Shown piece by piece: positions 1 through 10,494 of a stretch of 12,500 nt of DNA. The notes below the pieces were generated by a model. That model made no database searches. It was not told the origin of the DNA and saw only the letters and a list, made by a program, of their open reading frames with translations. The DNA lies in NCBI GenBank assembly GCA_015478945.1, contig JABUQX010061648.1, positions 12,501 through 25,000 of the forward strand, in the 5' to 3' direction. Source of the DNA: Trachelipus rathkii. Taxonomy: Eukaryota > Arthropoda > Malacostraca > Isopoda > Trachelipodidae. Each line of letters opens with the position of its first letter. Positions within the stretch are counted from its first letter, which is position 1. The translations under genes were made by a program, and so were the position numbers.

Positions 1-520
1 GATACTGGTCATTCTTCTCATTCATCCCTTTTTCTACCATACAACTGAAGGCCGTTCATTCCTCATTTTATCATTCTTCTCACACACCTAACACTCCCCC
101 TAAGATTGTCCATCGAACAACATTGTACTTAGATCTATACCTCTTATTCCAGTCCATAGTCTACTATACATTAACACAGGTAATAACTTACCATCACGCA
201 AGACACAGCGCACTCAAGACTTAGTCTTTACATCCACTAAGCGATTTAATTGCATCAGCCTCCTTCCTGCAATTCACAATTTACTCTACTACACTCGGCA
301 TCATCCGCTCCCTTTCGTCCAACATATATATCCTAAATTTAAAATCAGTCACTTGTTCCAGCGTCACCAATCAAAGATAATTTACTGAGGACTGTCCTCA
401 CCATAACCATAACCTTACTTTATCTACGTTTACTTTCAAAAACCATCCTTTTACACACCCTCCAAATCTTTCTACCAATCCTCTCAACCCTTCAGATCAA
501 CTCACAAACCATACATATAA
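1..520 (-). pseudogene. Decayed non-LTR reverse transcriptase fragment, C-terminal part (RTE-like)
   Basis: Read on the minus strand, this stretch matches the plus-strand element at about 1387-1840, in the same order. From right to left it shows a degraded form of the LVLCGESEE-like segment just after the catalytic YADD box (about 480-520), LKVNVDK (about 411-440), a degraded FKYLGYMLDE-like segment (about 310-350), ADAIKS (about 241-259) and MYSR followed by a tryptophan (about 130-170). This series is typical of the RT and post-RT region of animal non-LTR retrotransposons. Stops and frame changes break it throughout, so it is not functional. The copy runs off the left edge of the window. 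Its upstream end stops at the TA tract, close to where the catalytic box would lie. Assignment to non-LTR RT is firm; the RTE clade is inferred from the better-preserved plus-strand copy. Confidence 0.75.
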
Positions 521-521
521 G

Positions 522-783
<262 letters not shown>

Positions 784-852
784 GATTCACAATTTTGGTG
801 TTGTATAAACAAAAACTATATGGAGGGTATAGTCTATAGATTGAGGAGGTCA

Positions 853-2643
853 CATTAGTACCTTTATATATGCAGGGAAAAGGTAACTGTAAGTATTATA
901 GGGTAAATTAGTTTATTGAGGTTGTAGGGAAGATATATGTTGGTATTTTAATGCAGAGGTCGAATGAGTGAAGAACCACTGTAAAGAATATAGTATTAGA
1001 AATGGCAGAGGATGTGTAGATCAAATCAGAAAATACTGAAACAAATGAGCGGGATAATGAGGAGGAGAAGAATAAATTGTATTTAGGATTGCATGATTTG
1101 TAACAGGTGGCATTAGATCATTACGTGAATCACAAGTATATGTTAGTGATATGGTGTTGCGGTCAGCTTCTGAATAGAATCAAAAAGTATGAATAATAGA
1201 GAACTGTGTGAATAATGAGTTTATACATTATTTTAATATTAATAGCGGAGTGAGACAGGGATGTGGTATATCTCCTTGGCAATCCAATCTGCATATGGAT
1301 GGTGTTGTGAAAGAATGAGGTAGTGGTGCTGACAAAGAGACACCGATGGAGAATGGATGAGTGAGATCTCTCACTATTATAAGGAGGATGATTTGGTTTT
1401 GTGTGGCGAATCTGAAGAGAGTTTGAGAGAATTGGCAGAGAGATAGGGTGTGTAAAAGAAAGGGCTTGAAAGTAAACGATAAGAGTAAGGTTATGGTTGT
1501 GAGTGAGGACAGACCCCATGTGGTTATGTTAGATGGTGAGCAGCTGAAAAAGTGTCTGTTTTTAAATATTTAGGATATATGTTGAATGAAAAGGGAGTGA
1601 AGGATTTATGGGTGGAAAATTCAGAATGGTACTAAGGTGGTTGAAAGAAAGCAATGTTGTGACAGTAATCATGATGAGTGCGCTAGGGTCTTACATGAGG
1701 TATGTTGTTACCCGTGTTAATGTATAGTAGTGGGAATATGGTCTGGAATGGTATGGATCTAAATTACAATGTGTTCAGATGGACAATCTTAGTGGCGTGT
1801 TAGGTATGAAAAGAATTGATAAAATGAGAATGAACGTATTAGGAGAGTTGTTTGTGTGAGATTGGGGTATGGTGATTTAAACAGAAAGTAATGCTGAGAT
1901 GAAGTTTCATTGCGCGTGGAAAGGATGGATGACAGACGGTCGGTTAAGATGTATAGTAGTAAGTGTGTTGGGAATCGACCGAATGGGAGACAGAAGAAAA
2001 AGGTTGAGCCTGGCGCGAATGCCTGGAAGAGAGAAATGTGAGTTTACAGAGTGCGAGAAGAAAAGGCACAACAGAGAATGTAGTTTTGTATAGAGGTATG
2101 GTTTGAAGGTTGCATGAAGCTGAATGAAAAGACATGGATGCAGAGTGGTGTGAAAAATAGAAACGGCACTAAGGTGGCTGGTGCAGTTAAACTGTTAGGA
2201 TGTAAGGACTATGATGAGCAGTCTTGAGATGGAGGCGCGTTGAAATACCCGTGTTAATGTATAGTAGTGGACTATGGTCTGGAATAAGAGGTATAGATCT
2301 AAATTACACAGTTCAGATGGACAATCTTAGTGGCAGTTAGTGTGAAAGAAATTATGAAAATGAGAATGAACGTGCTGAGAGCATGTTCGGTGGAGATTAA
2401 AGTAATGAGAATAAATGAGTACGTTGAGATGGTTTGGTCATGTGGAAAGGTTGATGGATGACAGACGGTCGGTTAAACTGATGTATAGTGGGTGTGTTGG
2501 GAAACGACCGGATGGGAGACAGAAGAAAGAGTGGGAATGAGTCTGAAAAGGAATGCCTGGAAGAGAGAAATGTGTTTGGCAGAGGTGAAAAGAAAGGTGC
2601 ATAACAGGAGGAATGGTGGGTTTTGTGAGGAGGTATGGTTGTA
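853..2643 (+). pseudogene. Reverse transcriptase pseudogene (RT domain plus C-terminal region)
   Basis: RT synthesises cDNA from the element's RNA; this copy cannot. Motifs appear in the expected order but in shifting frames: VPLYMQGKGN at 858-887 with GKIY at 927-938 (in frame, one stop between them); NGRGCVDQI at 1001-1027; EKNKLYLGLHDL at 1065-1100; GVRQGCGISP at 1247-1276; the catalytic box at 1381-1392, which reads KEDD instead of the usual YADD; GLKVNDKSKVMVV at 1463 onward; VFKYLGYML at 1558-1584; and LRWFGHVER at 2424-2450, followed by GKRPDGRQKKEW at about 2499-2534. Stops occur at several points, for example 1316-1318, 1444-1446 and 2538-2540. The VRQGC and DDLVLCGES motifs make non-LTR RT a secure call. 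The many one-base shifts could be old decay or uncorrected sequencing indels. Confidence 0.87.
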
Positions 2644-2645
2644 GC
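1580..2645 (+). repeat. Direct tandem duplication of about 537 bp in the RT C-terminal region
   Basis: Copy 1 is about 1580-2106 and copy 2 about 2118-2645. Matching landmarks keep a nearly constant offset: TGAATGAAAAG at about 1583 and 2121; ACTAAGGTGG at 1631 and 2168; CCCGTGTTAATGTATAGTAG at 1711 and 2248; ACAGACGGTCGGTTAA at 1932 and 2461; TGCCTGGAAGAGAGAAATG at 2020 and 2554. Both copies encode the same post-RT segment, each with different small indels. Copy 2 retains the readable LRWFGHVER stretch; in copy 1 the same region has lost its frame. An intact element would carry this segment once. Confidence 0.88.
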
Positions 2646-2918
2646 CCACCTGGGCCAAGGAATGAACCCCACATTGACGAGAGGTCATAGTTGAGGGTCA
2701 ATCGCGGTCCCGTGAAGCTCTAGGGTGGATTTTTCTGACTGCGACGAGTTCTCACTAATTGGTATAAAGGGGGCGGTAAGGCTGGGCTTTCTTTTCTACT
2801 TGCTTCATATTCTTCTACTATTTTTATGTTCTCGGTATTTGTTACGTTAACCTTTGCCTCCAGTCTAGAGATAGATAAAAAGTGATGATGATTTGATGAT
2901 AATGACATGATGATGATA
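2646..2918 (+). other. 3' untranslated region and GATGAT tail of the RTE-like element
   Basis: After the last recognisable coding block there are about 235 bp of higher-GC sequence without coding signal. They end in imperfect GATGAT repeats (2883-2918, with TTTGAT and AATGAC interruptions). The tail marks the retrotransposon 3' end and gives its orientation. The next bases are a TA tract. Confidence 0.65.
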
Positions 2919-2944
2919 TATATATATATATATATATATTATGT

Positions 2945-3002
<58 letters not shown>
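2919..3002. repeat. TA dinucleotide tract
   Basis: This is a (TA)n tract interrupted by TTATGTTA near 2939-2946 and by TAAATA near 2971-2976. It directly follows the retrotransposon 3' tail. Confidence 0.95.
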
Positions 3003-3005
<3 letters not shown>

Positions 3006-3195
3006 GTTATTATATAAAAGTTTTCATAAAGTAATTTAAAAATTAGAATTTGTACTTGATAATTATAAACTTAAAATTTGCAATTTACTCCTGAACAAAT
3101 TCCCAGAGTAATTTACTTTGTACTTGTATCTGAACAATTCTAGAGTACTTGTACTTGTACTTGTACTTGAAAAATGTACTTGAACCCAAACCTGA
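3003..3195. other. TACTTG-rich block, possible end of a hAT-like non-autonomous element
   Basis: This non-microsatellite island lies between TA tracts. It contains tandem GTACTT hexamers at about 3144-3169 and further TACTTG copies near 3052, 3121 and 3177. An imperfect direct repeat covers about 3091-3127 and 3131-3168; both parts run CTGAACAA, then AGAGTA, then TACTTG. Its right edge, read on the minus strand, begins CAGGTTTGGGTTCAAGTAC. CAGG-like termini followed by AAGTAC-type subterminal repeats are seen in some animal hAT-like elements. No partner terminus or target duplication is visible, so this is only a suggestion. The block has no coding signal. Confidence 0.35.
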
Positions 3196-3489
<294 letters not shown>

Positions 3490-3492
3490 CCT

Positions 3493-3517
3493 ATGAATGC
3501 AATACATATGCATTCAT
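3493..3517. repeat. Small inverted repeat at the left edge of unit A
   Basis: ATGAATGC (3493-3500) and GCATTCAT (3510-3517) are perfect 8 bp inverted repeats around a 9-base loop. The matching place in unit B (about 7069-7093) has only a degraded version. Its position at the duplication boundary is the reason to note it; function is unknown. Confidence 0.5.
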
Positions 3518-3684
3518 ATGTAATATTTCCTTATTCTGATGTACATTTGAACCATATTAAGAATGCAAACGTACTCTATAAATAATTCATTTGAATATTG
3601 TTCCTAAGCAAACAATATTCGGGCCTCTATTGTTCTAGGATTTATCGTTTTTATTGTTCACTAAATTGAAGAAATTATTTTGGC

Positions 3685-3755
3685 TTTTTTTTTTTTTTTT
3701 TTTTTTTTTGAAAAAGGAAAATAATGCAATCCTCATTCCAAAAAAAAAAAAAAAA
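3685..3755. repeat. T25 and A16 homopolymer runs
   Basis: A run of 25 T (3685-3709) and a run of 16 A (3740-3755) lie about 30 bp apart and could pair as a hairpin. In unit B the corresponding place (about 7267-7325) has short T and A runs only. Run lengths of this kind are unreliable in long-read data. Confidence 0.9.
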
Positions 3756-3800
3756 GGTTTCCAGACTCGTTTAAGGAAATTTTCGCGCCAATATTTATAT

Positions 3801-3803
<3 letters not shown>

Positions 3804-3849
<46 letters not shown>
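3804..3849. repeat. (TG)n microsatellite in unit A
   Basis: About 23 uninterrupted TG units. The unit B equivalent (about 7374-7503) is longer but broken by TTGTGTGG, TGTCTG and TTT interruptions. Confidence 0.97.
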
Positions 3850-3850
<1 letters not shown>

Positions 3851-3985
3851 AAAATTCAGTGTGTGTGTTTATCTACGTATATATATGTTTTGTCATGTGT
3901 TGGTCTGATTTTCTTCGTCTGTTTCTGAAGGTATTCTTGAAATTCTGATGGTGCGTTCTAGGGTTGGCTGAGCTCCGTATTTTCC

Positions 3986-4041
3986 GCACCGCACCGGAAG
4001 GTCGTGCACCAGCACCGCACCGCACCGCACCGCACCGCACC
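3986..4041 (+). repeat. GCACC pentamer array, left arm of the transposon candidate
   Basis: Two GCACC units (3986-3995), a short spacer containing GGAAGGTCGTGCACC, then six perfect GCACC units (4012-4041). It is strongly GC-rich against the surroundings and inverted relative to the array at 5566-5620. Confidence 0.93.
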
Positions 4042-4778
<737 letters not shown>

Positions 4779-4987
4779 GAATTTTCCCTCGGTTTATTAG
4801 AGAACTTAACCTCTTCTATACATAATTTTAATCTTTTATTTTATTCAACTAACATATCATTGTTGCAATATTTTGCATCGTCTTTATTAAAATTTAAGGA
4901 CTGTAATATGGTAAATACAATACTGTAAATAAAAGTTAAACCATTAAAATAATTAAAGAAATATCCTTTCAAATCAAGGTTGGCATT

Positions 4988-5009
4988 AAAAAAAACCCGC
5001 CCACAACCC

Positions 5010-5046
<37 letters not shown>

Positions 5047-5074
5047 AATTTTTTTTTTTTTTGGGGTGGGGAGG
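4988..5074. repeat. Homopolymer inverted repeat: C-rich, A30, then T14, G-rich
   Basis: A CCCGCCCACAACCCC block is followed by 30 A (5011-5040), the spacer GAGCCAAA, 14 T (5049-5062) and GGGGTGGGGAGG. The arms are complementary (CCCC plus A run with T run plus GGGG), so a hairpin is possible. Unit B keeps the arrangement in altered form (about 8767-8845: C-rich and A-rich, then T8 and G9). Confidence 0.85.
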
Positions 5075-5565
5075 TGTTTAATTTTTAGCTTATTATTTTC
5101 AACAATTTGAATGATATTTTTAAAAAATTACTAATAGTTCAAAGACAAGGAAATTATTAACGTTGATTGGTTATAAATGCTTGTTGAAGCAATTTGAAAA
5201 TGAACTTTTATAACCTTACCAAACCTATGTGAAATTAATGAATATCCTGGAATAGTTTTAAATGTTATATAAGAATTAGGAACATGTGAGCTTATGGCCC
5301 CATCTATTCAGTCCCTTAAAATGCGGTGCTTCTGATGTTTTGCTAACTCCATTTGATAGATGAATGAGTAGTGCATTGTGTCATCTTTATGAGGGCTTTA
5401 AACTCGCTTATTGACCTCAATTGGCAATCAAGTACCATTTTATAAAGCTGTCGCACAGAAGATGCCTAAGAGTCATGAAAAAAATTTTCTGATTTTTTAA
5501 AACTTTTGAAATTGCTACTTTGAATATACTATAACTGGGGTTGAGTGACTCAATTGGTAATATGC
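5075..5565. other. Conserved non-coding interior block of the transposon candidate
   Basis: This is one of the easiest regions to align with unit B (about 8850-9380). Shared words include GAGCTTATGGCCCCAT, CTCCATTTGATA and TTTATGAGGGCTTTAA. Near its right end is TTGAGTGACTCAA (5551-5563), a near-perfect palindrome just before the pentamer array. Frames are closed by stops, and I recognise no protein. Confidence 0.55.
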
Positions 5566-5620
5566 GGTGCGGTGCGGTGCGGTGCGGTGCGGTGCGATGC
5601 GGTGCGGTGCAGTGCAGTGC
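5566..5620 (-). repeat. GGTGC pentamer array, right arm of the transposon candidate
   Basis: Eleven pentamer units: six perfect GGTGC (5566-5595), one GATGC, two GGTGC, two AGTGC. On the minus strand it reads GCACC, so it is the inverted counterpart of 3986-4041. In unit B it is reduced to a single GGTGC followed by ACTGC (about 9380-9390). Confidence 0.93.
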
Positions 5621-5638
5621 ACTGATTTGCTAACCCTA

Positions 5639-5953
5639 GTTTCAACTTACAGGAAGAATAAATTGAAATATATTATGAGGAATGTAATAAATGAACTTTA
5701 CCAAATGTGTGCTGAACAACTTATGGTATTTACAGTTAATCAAATTATAGTACTTTAATCCTACAATATGTGATGAATTGGTAGTTCAAAAAGAAAGCAG
5801 ATGTTTGTAGTCAACTAAAAGTATCAAATCAATAAGCCGGGTAAATAAAAGTTTAAAAAATATTTTCATATTTTTTTTTATATATTTTTCTAAGCGAGAT
5901 AAAAAACAGGCTGAAAACGAATTAAAAATAGTACACACCTCATTATTGATTAA
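5639..5953. other. AT-rich unique sequence of unit A, no gene seen
   Basis: Matched by about 9414-9710 in unit B, for example AACTTTACCAAATGTGTGCT and ACAGGCTGAAAAC in both. A short frame from the pentamer array into this region (about 5567-5758) is not a convincing gene: it starts in a repeat and is not kept in B. Confidence 0.6.
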
Positions 5954-6057
<104 letters not shown>

Positions 6058-6225
6058 TCTTCTAGTATTATTATTATTATCTCTTCTGGAAATTTGGAAT
6101 ACTTAAGTGAAATATTATTTTGCAAGTTTTCATATTAGAAAATTGGATTTTCTTCGGAATTTTTCGTTCAGGTTTCCTTATTTGATTATAAAGTTTTTTT
6201 GATTTTATTTTGAATAATATCACAT

Positions 6226-6305
6226 ACATCACACACACACACATTACCCCACATATCACACACACACACAATCAACACATCACAACACACACCACACATC
6301 ACCCA
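6226..6305. repeat. Imperfect CA-rich tract in unit A
   Basis: ACACAC runs broken by TTACCCC, TATCA, AATCAA and similar. It corresponds to the CA tract at about 10020-10094 in unit B. Confidence 0.9.
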
Positions 6306-6407
6306 CAGAAACGTTAAATTCAATCCAACTTGTGGGATGTTTTACATTGTCTTTAGATGAAAAATTGTCATTTTCATTATAAACAACATCACAACACCCA
6401 ACTGTAA

Positions 6408-6540
6408 TGATATATTATATATATAGGTAAAGTATGATATAGTAGTAAATAGTATTAATAGAATAACTAATATGTATTAAGTATATATATATATATTATA
6501 TATTATATATATAATATATATATATATATAATATATGATC
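6408..6540. repeat. TA-rich tract in unit A
   Basis: Interrupted TA repeats with a partly palindromic core at 6483-6534. The counterpart in unit B is about 10200-10320. Confidence 0.85.
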
Positions 6541-6647
6541 ATAAAGACTAACCACTGCCCTTTAAAAAAACTATTAAAATTATAAATTGCAAACTAAGAA
6601 TCGTCTGCAGCTGAATTTTCCACTCAAAAGCAATATTAATTAATCAA

Positions 6648-6755
6648 TATAATAATAATAATAATAATAATAATTAATAATAATAATATAATAATAATAA
6701 ATAATAATAATATATAATAATAATAATGAATAATAATAATAATAATAAAAAAACA
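6648..6755. repeat. Interrupted AAT tract at the right end of unit A
   Basis: (AAT)n with one- and two-base interruptions. It is the last segment shared with unit B (about 10411-10490), so it marks the duplication boundary. Confidence 0.88.
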
Positions 6756-7066
6756 AATGAATTTAATAATTTAATTATTATTTTTTTACTGTTCGTTTTT
6801 TATTATTAGCTATTATATTTAACAAATTGGGTATAGTATATGTATATTAGATTATATTATTCTACTATAGAGATCTAATACCTATATATTATAATACTAA
6901 TAATAATATAGGTATTATATGAGACAAAATAATATACATATGATATATGACAATAACCATCAGTATGAGCGATGTAATACAGGTATGTGACTATCTACTG
7001 ATTAACATGATGATATATATTATTAATGGTGTAATGATTAGAATATATAGATATTATATTTATACG
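6756..7066. other. AT-rich spacer between units A and B, no gene seen
   Basis: This sequence has no counterpart beside either unit. It is rich in TATA and ATTA words. It contains a 12 bp perfect inverted repeat: TAATACCTATAT (6876-6887) and ATATAGGTATTA (6906-6917) with an 18-base loop. No coding or RNA feature is recognisable. Confidence 0.6.
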
Positions 7067-7373
7067 TGAATGCCACATATATTCAGTTCATATGTAAATT
7101 ATTTTCCTTATTTCCGATGGTACATTTGAACCATAATTAAGAAGCAAACTGTATAGCGTTTTCTATAAGATAATTCATTTTGGAATATTGTTCCTGAGAA
7201 CAATATTCTGCCCTATGTCTAGGATTTTAGTCGTTTTATTGTCACATAAATTGAAGAATATAATTTTGGCAGAATTTTTTTTTTTCGAAACGAAAATAAT
7301 TTTATCTTTTATTAGAAAAAAAACGGTTCCAGACTCGTGTAAGGAAATTTTCGTGTCCAATATTTATGAGTGG

Positions 7374-7503
7374 GGTGTGTGTGTGTGTGTGTGTGTTGTG
7401 TTGTGTGGTGTGTGTGTGTGTGGTGTGTGTGTGGTGTCTGTGTCTGTGTCTGTTTCTGTGTGTGTGTGTGTGTGGTGTGTTTAATATGTTGTGTGTGTGT
7501 TTT
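7374..7503. repeat. Interrupted GT-rich tract in unit B
   Basis: GT repeats broken by TTGTG, GGTGTG, TGTCTG and TTTCTG. Val-Cys open frames on the plus strand and Thr-His frames on the minus strand come from this repeat and are not genes. Confidence 0.95.
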
Positions 7504-8321
7504 GTTTTGTTTTTTGATTACGTATATATTTTTGTCATGTGTTTGTCTGACTGGCTTCGTCGGTTTCTGAAATGGTATTCTTGAAATTCTGAGGGTGCGT
7601 TCTATGTTAGCTGAGCTTCCGGATTTTCCGCACTCACCGGAAGGTCGTGCACGCACACCGCACCGCCCAAACCATGAGAAAATCACAACGCACACCACCG
7701 GTTCATCCAATCCATAGTGCGCCATGTTAAGAGATTGGTGTAAATAATAATCTCCTCTCGAAGTGTCCAACAATCAAGATTTTAAATCCAGGTTAACAAT
7801 CTTAATCAATTTAATTAATTTAATTTATTTAAACTTTATTAATTTAGCTTTAAGATCAATTTAATTCAATCTTAACACAATCTGCAGCAAAATTTAACAT
7901 TCTAAAATTGCCGTTTAAATTCTCGTTTGGCAGCGAATTTGGAATGGGCCACTTCAACTTCATTACAAATAAGCGTTAATACAGTAAATACGACTTAATT
8001 AATTAATTTTAATTAAATCAAAATTTTTTTTTTATTATTTTTGAAATTTTTTGATCATTAATTATCATTTTTATAAATTATTAATCATTTTTAATTATAT
8101 TGGGTATAATTTCTAGGTTCCATATAGTTTTAATGATGGGTTTCGCCAAGTTTTATTTATAAATTAGTTGGATTGATTGTTAATAAGCTGGACTATTAAG
8201 ATTAGGTAATAATATATTTAATTATAGATGTCGCATGTTGTAAAATTTGAACTTCTCCATAAAGATCAGAAAACTTAAAAAAAATTCGATGCTTTGTTGG
8301 GTGAACTTTGCCCATCTACCG

Positions 8322-8562
8322 TGATATTATTATTATTGATTATTATTATTTATTGATTATTATTTTTATATTATTATTATATTATTATTGATTAATTATT
8401 TATTATTATTATTATATTGTATTATTATTAATTATTAGATTATTATTAATATTATTATTATTGAAGTATTATTAATTCATTATTATTATTATTATTATTA
8501 TTATTAGATTATTATATATTATTATTATTATTATTATTATTGTATTATTATATTATTGATTT
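8322..8562. repeat. Interrupted ATT tract in unit B
   Basis: ATT repeats with frequent GATT, TTT, TATA and AATT breaks. The unit A equivalent is 37 perfect units. Confidence 0.93.
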
Positions 8563-8766
8563 TCTTTCGGTTAATCTAAAGAAGTTAACCTTCTATATCA
8601 TAACTTTTAATCTTATATTTATTGCTACTTGAACTATCATTGTGGAACATTGCATCATCCTTTTATTTAATTTAAGGACCTAAATAATATGGAAAATAAA
8701 ATAAAGATAAAGATGAATTAATAATTGAACAAGAAACTAATGTATGTATTAATACAGGGTTCCATA

Positions 8767-8845
8767 TCCCCCCCTAAAAAACAACCCCAAAAAAATAAAA
8801 AACACCCTAAAAAACAACTGCAAAGTGTTTTTTTTGGGGGGGGGT
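8767..8845. repeat. C/A-rich then T8-G9 inverted-repeat remnant in unit B
   Basis: CCCCCCTAAAAAACAACCCC and further A-rich/CCC words are followed by GTTTTTTTTGGGGGGGGG. This is the diverged equivalent of the hairpin at 4988-5074. Confidence 0.7.
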
Positions 8846-9704
8846 TTAAATTTTAGCTATTATTTTCAACAATTTGAAATATATTTTTAAATAAATACTA
8901 TGAGTAAGCAAAGACAAGAAACATTAATTAACGGTTAATTGATTATAAATGCTTGTTTAAAGCAATTTGAAAATGAATTTGTTTCTTTTATAACCTTTAC
9001 CAAAGCCTATGTGATGAAATTAATGAAATATCCCTGTGAATAGTTTAGATGTTTTTATTTATAAGAATTATAAACATGTGAGCTTATGGCCCCATTATTC
9101 AGTCTCATTAAAATGCGGTCTTATGATGTTTTCCTACTCCATTTGATATATGAATGAGTAGTGCAAATTGTGGCATCTTTATGAGGGCTTTAACTACTCC
9201 TTATTGACCTCAAATTGGCAATTCAGTGCCACTTTATAAAGCTGTCGCCACAAAAGGTGCCTAAAGAGTCATGAAAAATAGATTTTCTGATTTTGTTAAA
9301 ACACACTTTTGCAATGCTTACTTTGAATATATACTGAAGTTATAACAAAGAGTTGAGAGACTCAAGTGGGTAACATTGCGGGTGCACTGCACGATTGGTC
9401 CCCCAATACCCTAAGTTTCCAACCTACAGAAATGATAAATTGAAATATATATGAGGAATGTCATAAATGAACTTTACCAAATGTGTGCTTGAAATCATCT
9501 GATGGTATTTTACAGCTAATTAATTATAGTACTTCAATCCTACATATTGTGAGAATTGGTAGTTCAATAATCAGAAAGCAGAGTGTTGTTATGTAATAAA
9601 ATCAATCTCAAAAACCGGTAAATAAGAAACGTTTAAAAAATACATTATATTTTTTATTTCATATATTTTTAAAGACCTAAAGAACAGGCTGAAAACAATT
9701 AGAT

Positions 9705-9868
9705 AATATACATTTAATTATTTTTTAATTTTATATTTAATTTTTTTTATATTTTTTTTATTAAATTATTATTATTTTATTTATTAATTATTTTTATATT
9801 ATTATTATTATAATTATTATTATTATTATTATTATTATATTTATTTATTGATTATTTTATTATTATTC
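9705..9868. repeat. T/A-rich low-complexity tract with broken ATT repeats in unit B
   Basis: TTTAATTTT-like runs followed by ATT repeats with many interruptions. It aligns with the pure (ATT)34 of unit A at 5954-6055. Confidence 0.85.
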
Positions 9869-10019
9869 CTCTTCTGCAAAATATTGCAATAACTTTAAGT
9901 GAAAATATTATTCTGCAAGTTTCCTATTAGAAATTTGGATTTTTCTCGTATTTTTCGTCAGATGTTTCCTATTTTGAATTTATAGAATGTTTTTTGAATT
10001 TTTGAATTTTATGTAAACG

Positions 10020-10047
10020 GACACACATACACACACACACATACACA

Positions 10048-10079
<32 letters not shown>

Positions 10080-10094
10080 GGTGTCACACACACA
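10020..10094. repeat. CA-rich tract in unit B
   Basis: (CA)n with ATACAC, ACCACAC and AGGGTGTC interruptions, matching 6226-6305 in unit A. Confidence 0.93.
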
Positions 10095-10199
10095 TCCCAC
10101 AACAAGCGTTAATGCAATCCAAGCTGTGGGATGTTTTTTACATTATTAGTCTTTAGATGAAAAATTGCCATTTCAATTATTAAACGCACACACACAAAC

Positions 10200-10320
10200 T
10201 GATATATATACTATATATAAATAATATATGATATTATAATAAAATATATATATAATATATATCATATATATATATTATATATTATAATATATAATAGTAT
10301 AGTATATAATAATATTAGCA
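10200..10320. repeat. TA-rich tract in unit B
   Basis: Interrupted TA repeats in the same position as 6408-6540 of unit A. Confidence 0.9.
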
Positions 10321-10410
10321 TATGACTAACCACGCCTTAAAAAAGAACTATTAAAATTAACAAATATTGATGAAAGCATCGAAAAGCCACTGAATTTCCA
10401 CTAAAAAAGC

Positions 10411-10490
10411 CAATAATAATAATAATAATAATAATAAAATAATATAGATAATAATAATAATATAATAATTAATAATAATAATAATAAGTG
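10411..10490. repeat. AAT tract at the right end of unit B
   Basis: (AAT)n with ATAGAT and TATAATT breaks. It is the last shared segment with unit A. Confidence 0.9.
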
Positions 10491-10494
10491 AAAT

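Larger units (their letters stand above)
835..2918 (+). mobile_element. 5'-truncated RTE-like non-LTR retrotransposon, degenerate
   Basis: The element starts inside the RT domain, so the endonuclease part is missing. It continues through RT and post-RT regions (about 850-2643), then a 3' untranslated segment (about 2644-2880), and ends in a GATGAT-type repeat (2883-2918). Non-LTR elements of the RTE clade are commonly 5'-truncated and finish in short TGA/GAT-like repeats rather than poly(A), which supports that clade. There are no LTRs. The 5' break is next to the TA tract at 523-780, and the 3' tail runs directly into another TA tract. No target-site duplication can be recognised because both flanks are TA repeats. 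A tandem duplication of about 537 bp enlarges the C-terminal part. Jockey- or CR1-like ancestry is the main alternative for the clade. Confidence 0.75.
7603..9413. mobile_element. Candidate non-autonomous DNA transposon, copy in unit B
   Basis: Counterpart of 3959-5638. The left end reads TATGTTAGC and the right end finishes TACCCTA, so the terminal inverted match is weaker than in A. The left subterminal region keeps a short GCACCGC remnant (about 7650-7670) and the right keeps GGTGCACTGC. Flanking sequence matches the flanks of the A copy (GGTGCGTTC on the left, GTTTC-CAAC on the right). The insertion therefore predates the duplication and the two copies are not separate insertions. Confidence 0.45.
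7067..10490. repeat. Duplicated unit B (about 3.42 kb), direct repeat of unit A
   Basis: Second copy of the unit described at 3489-6755, with every internal landmark in the same order. Compared with A, its microsatellites are less pure, its pentamer arrays are nearly lost, and the unique stretches differ mostly by one- or two-base insertions and deletions. It is about 150 bp longer, largely through the broken ATT tract and small insertions. No protein-coding gene is recognisable. Confidence 0.92.

Noticed and set aside
1163..1519. Minus-strand frame of 118 codons
   Set aside because: It lies antisense to the RT motifs GVRQGC and DDLVLCGES, and no protein family is recognisable in it.
1899..2093. 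Plus-strand frame of 64 codons starting with Met
   Set aside because: It is an out-of-frame reading of the first copy of the duplicated RT C-terminal segment; the true frame gives the RT motifs.
2397..2701. Several overlapping minus-strand open frames of 71-91 codons
   Set aside because: They are antisense shadows of the RT C-terminal region, whose plus-strand motifs (LRWFGHVER and following) are clear.
3986..4041. Telomere-like or coding GC repeat
   Set aside because: GCACC is not a known animal telomere unit. The array is short, inverted relative to its partner and internal to a repeat unit.
7188..7773. Val-Cys, Thr-His and mixed frames across the GT tract of unit B
   Set aside because: Repeat artefacts. 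The extension at 7312-7773 runs through the transposon end and the GT tract and is not kept in unit A.
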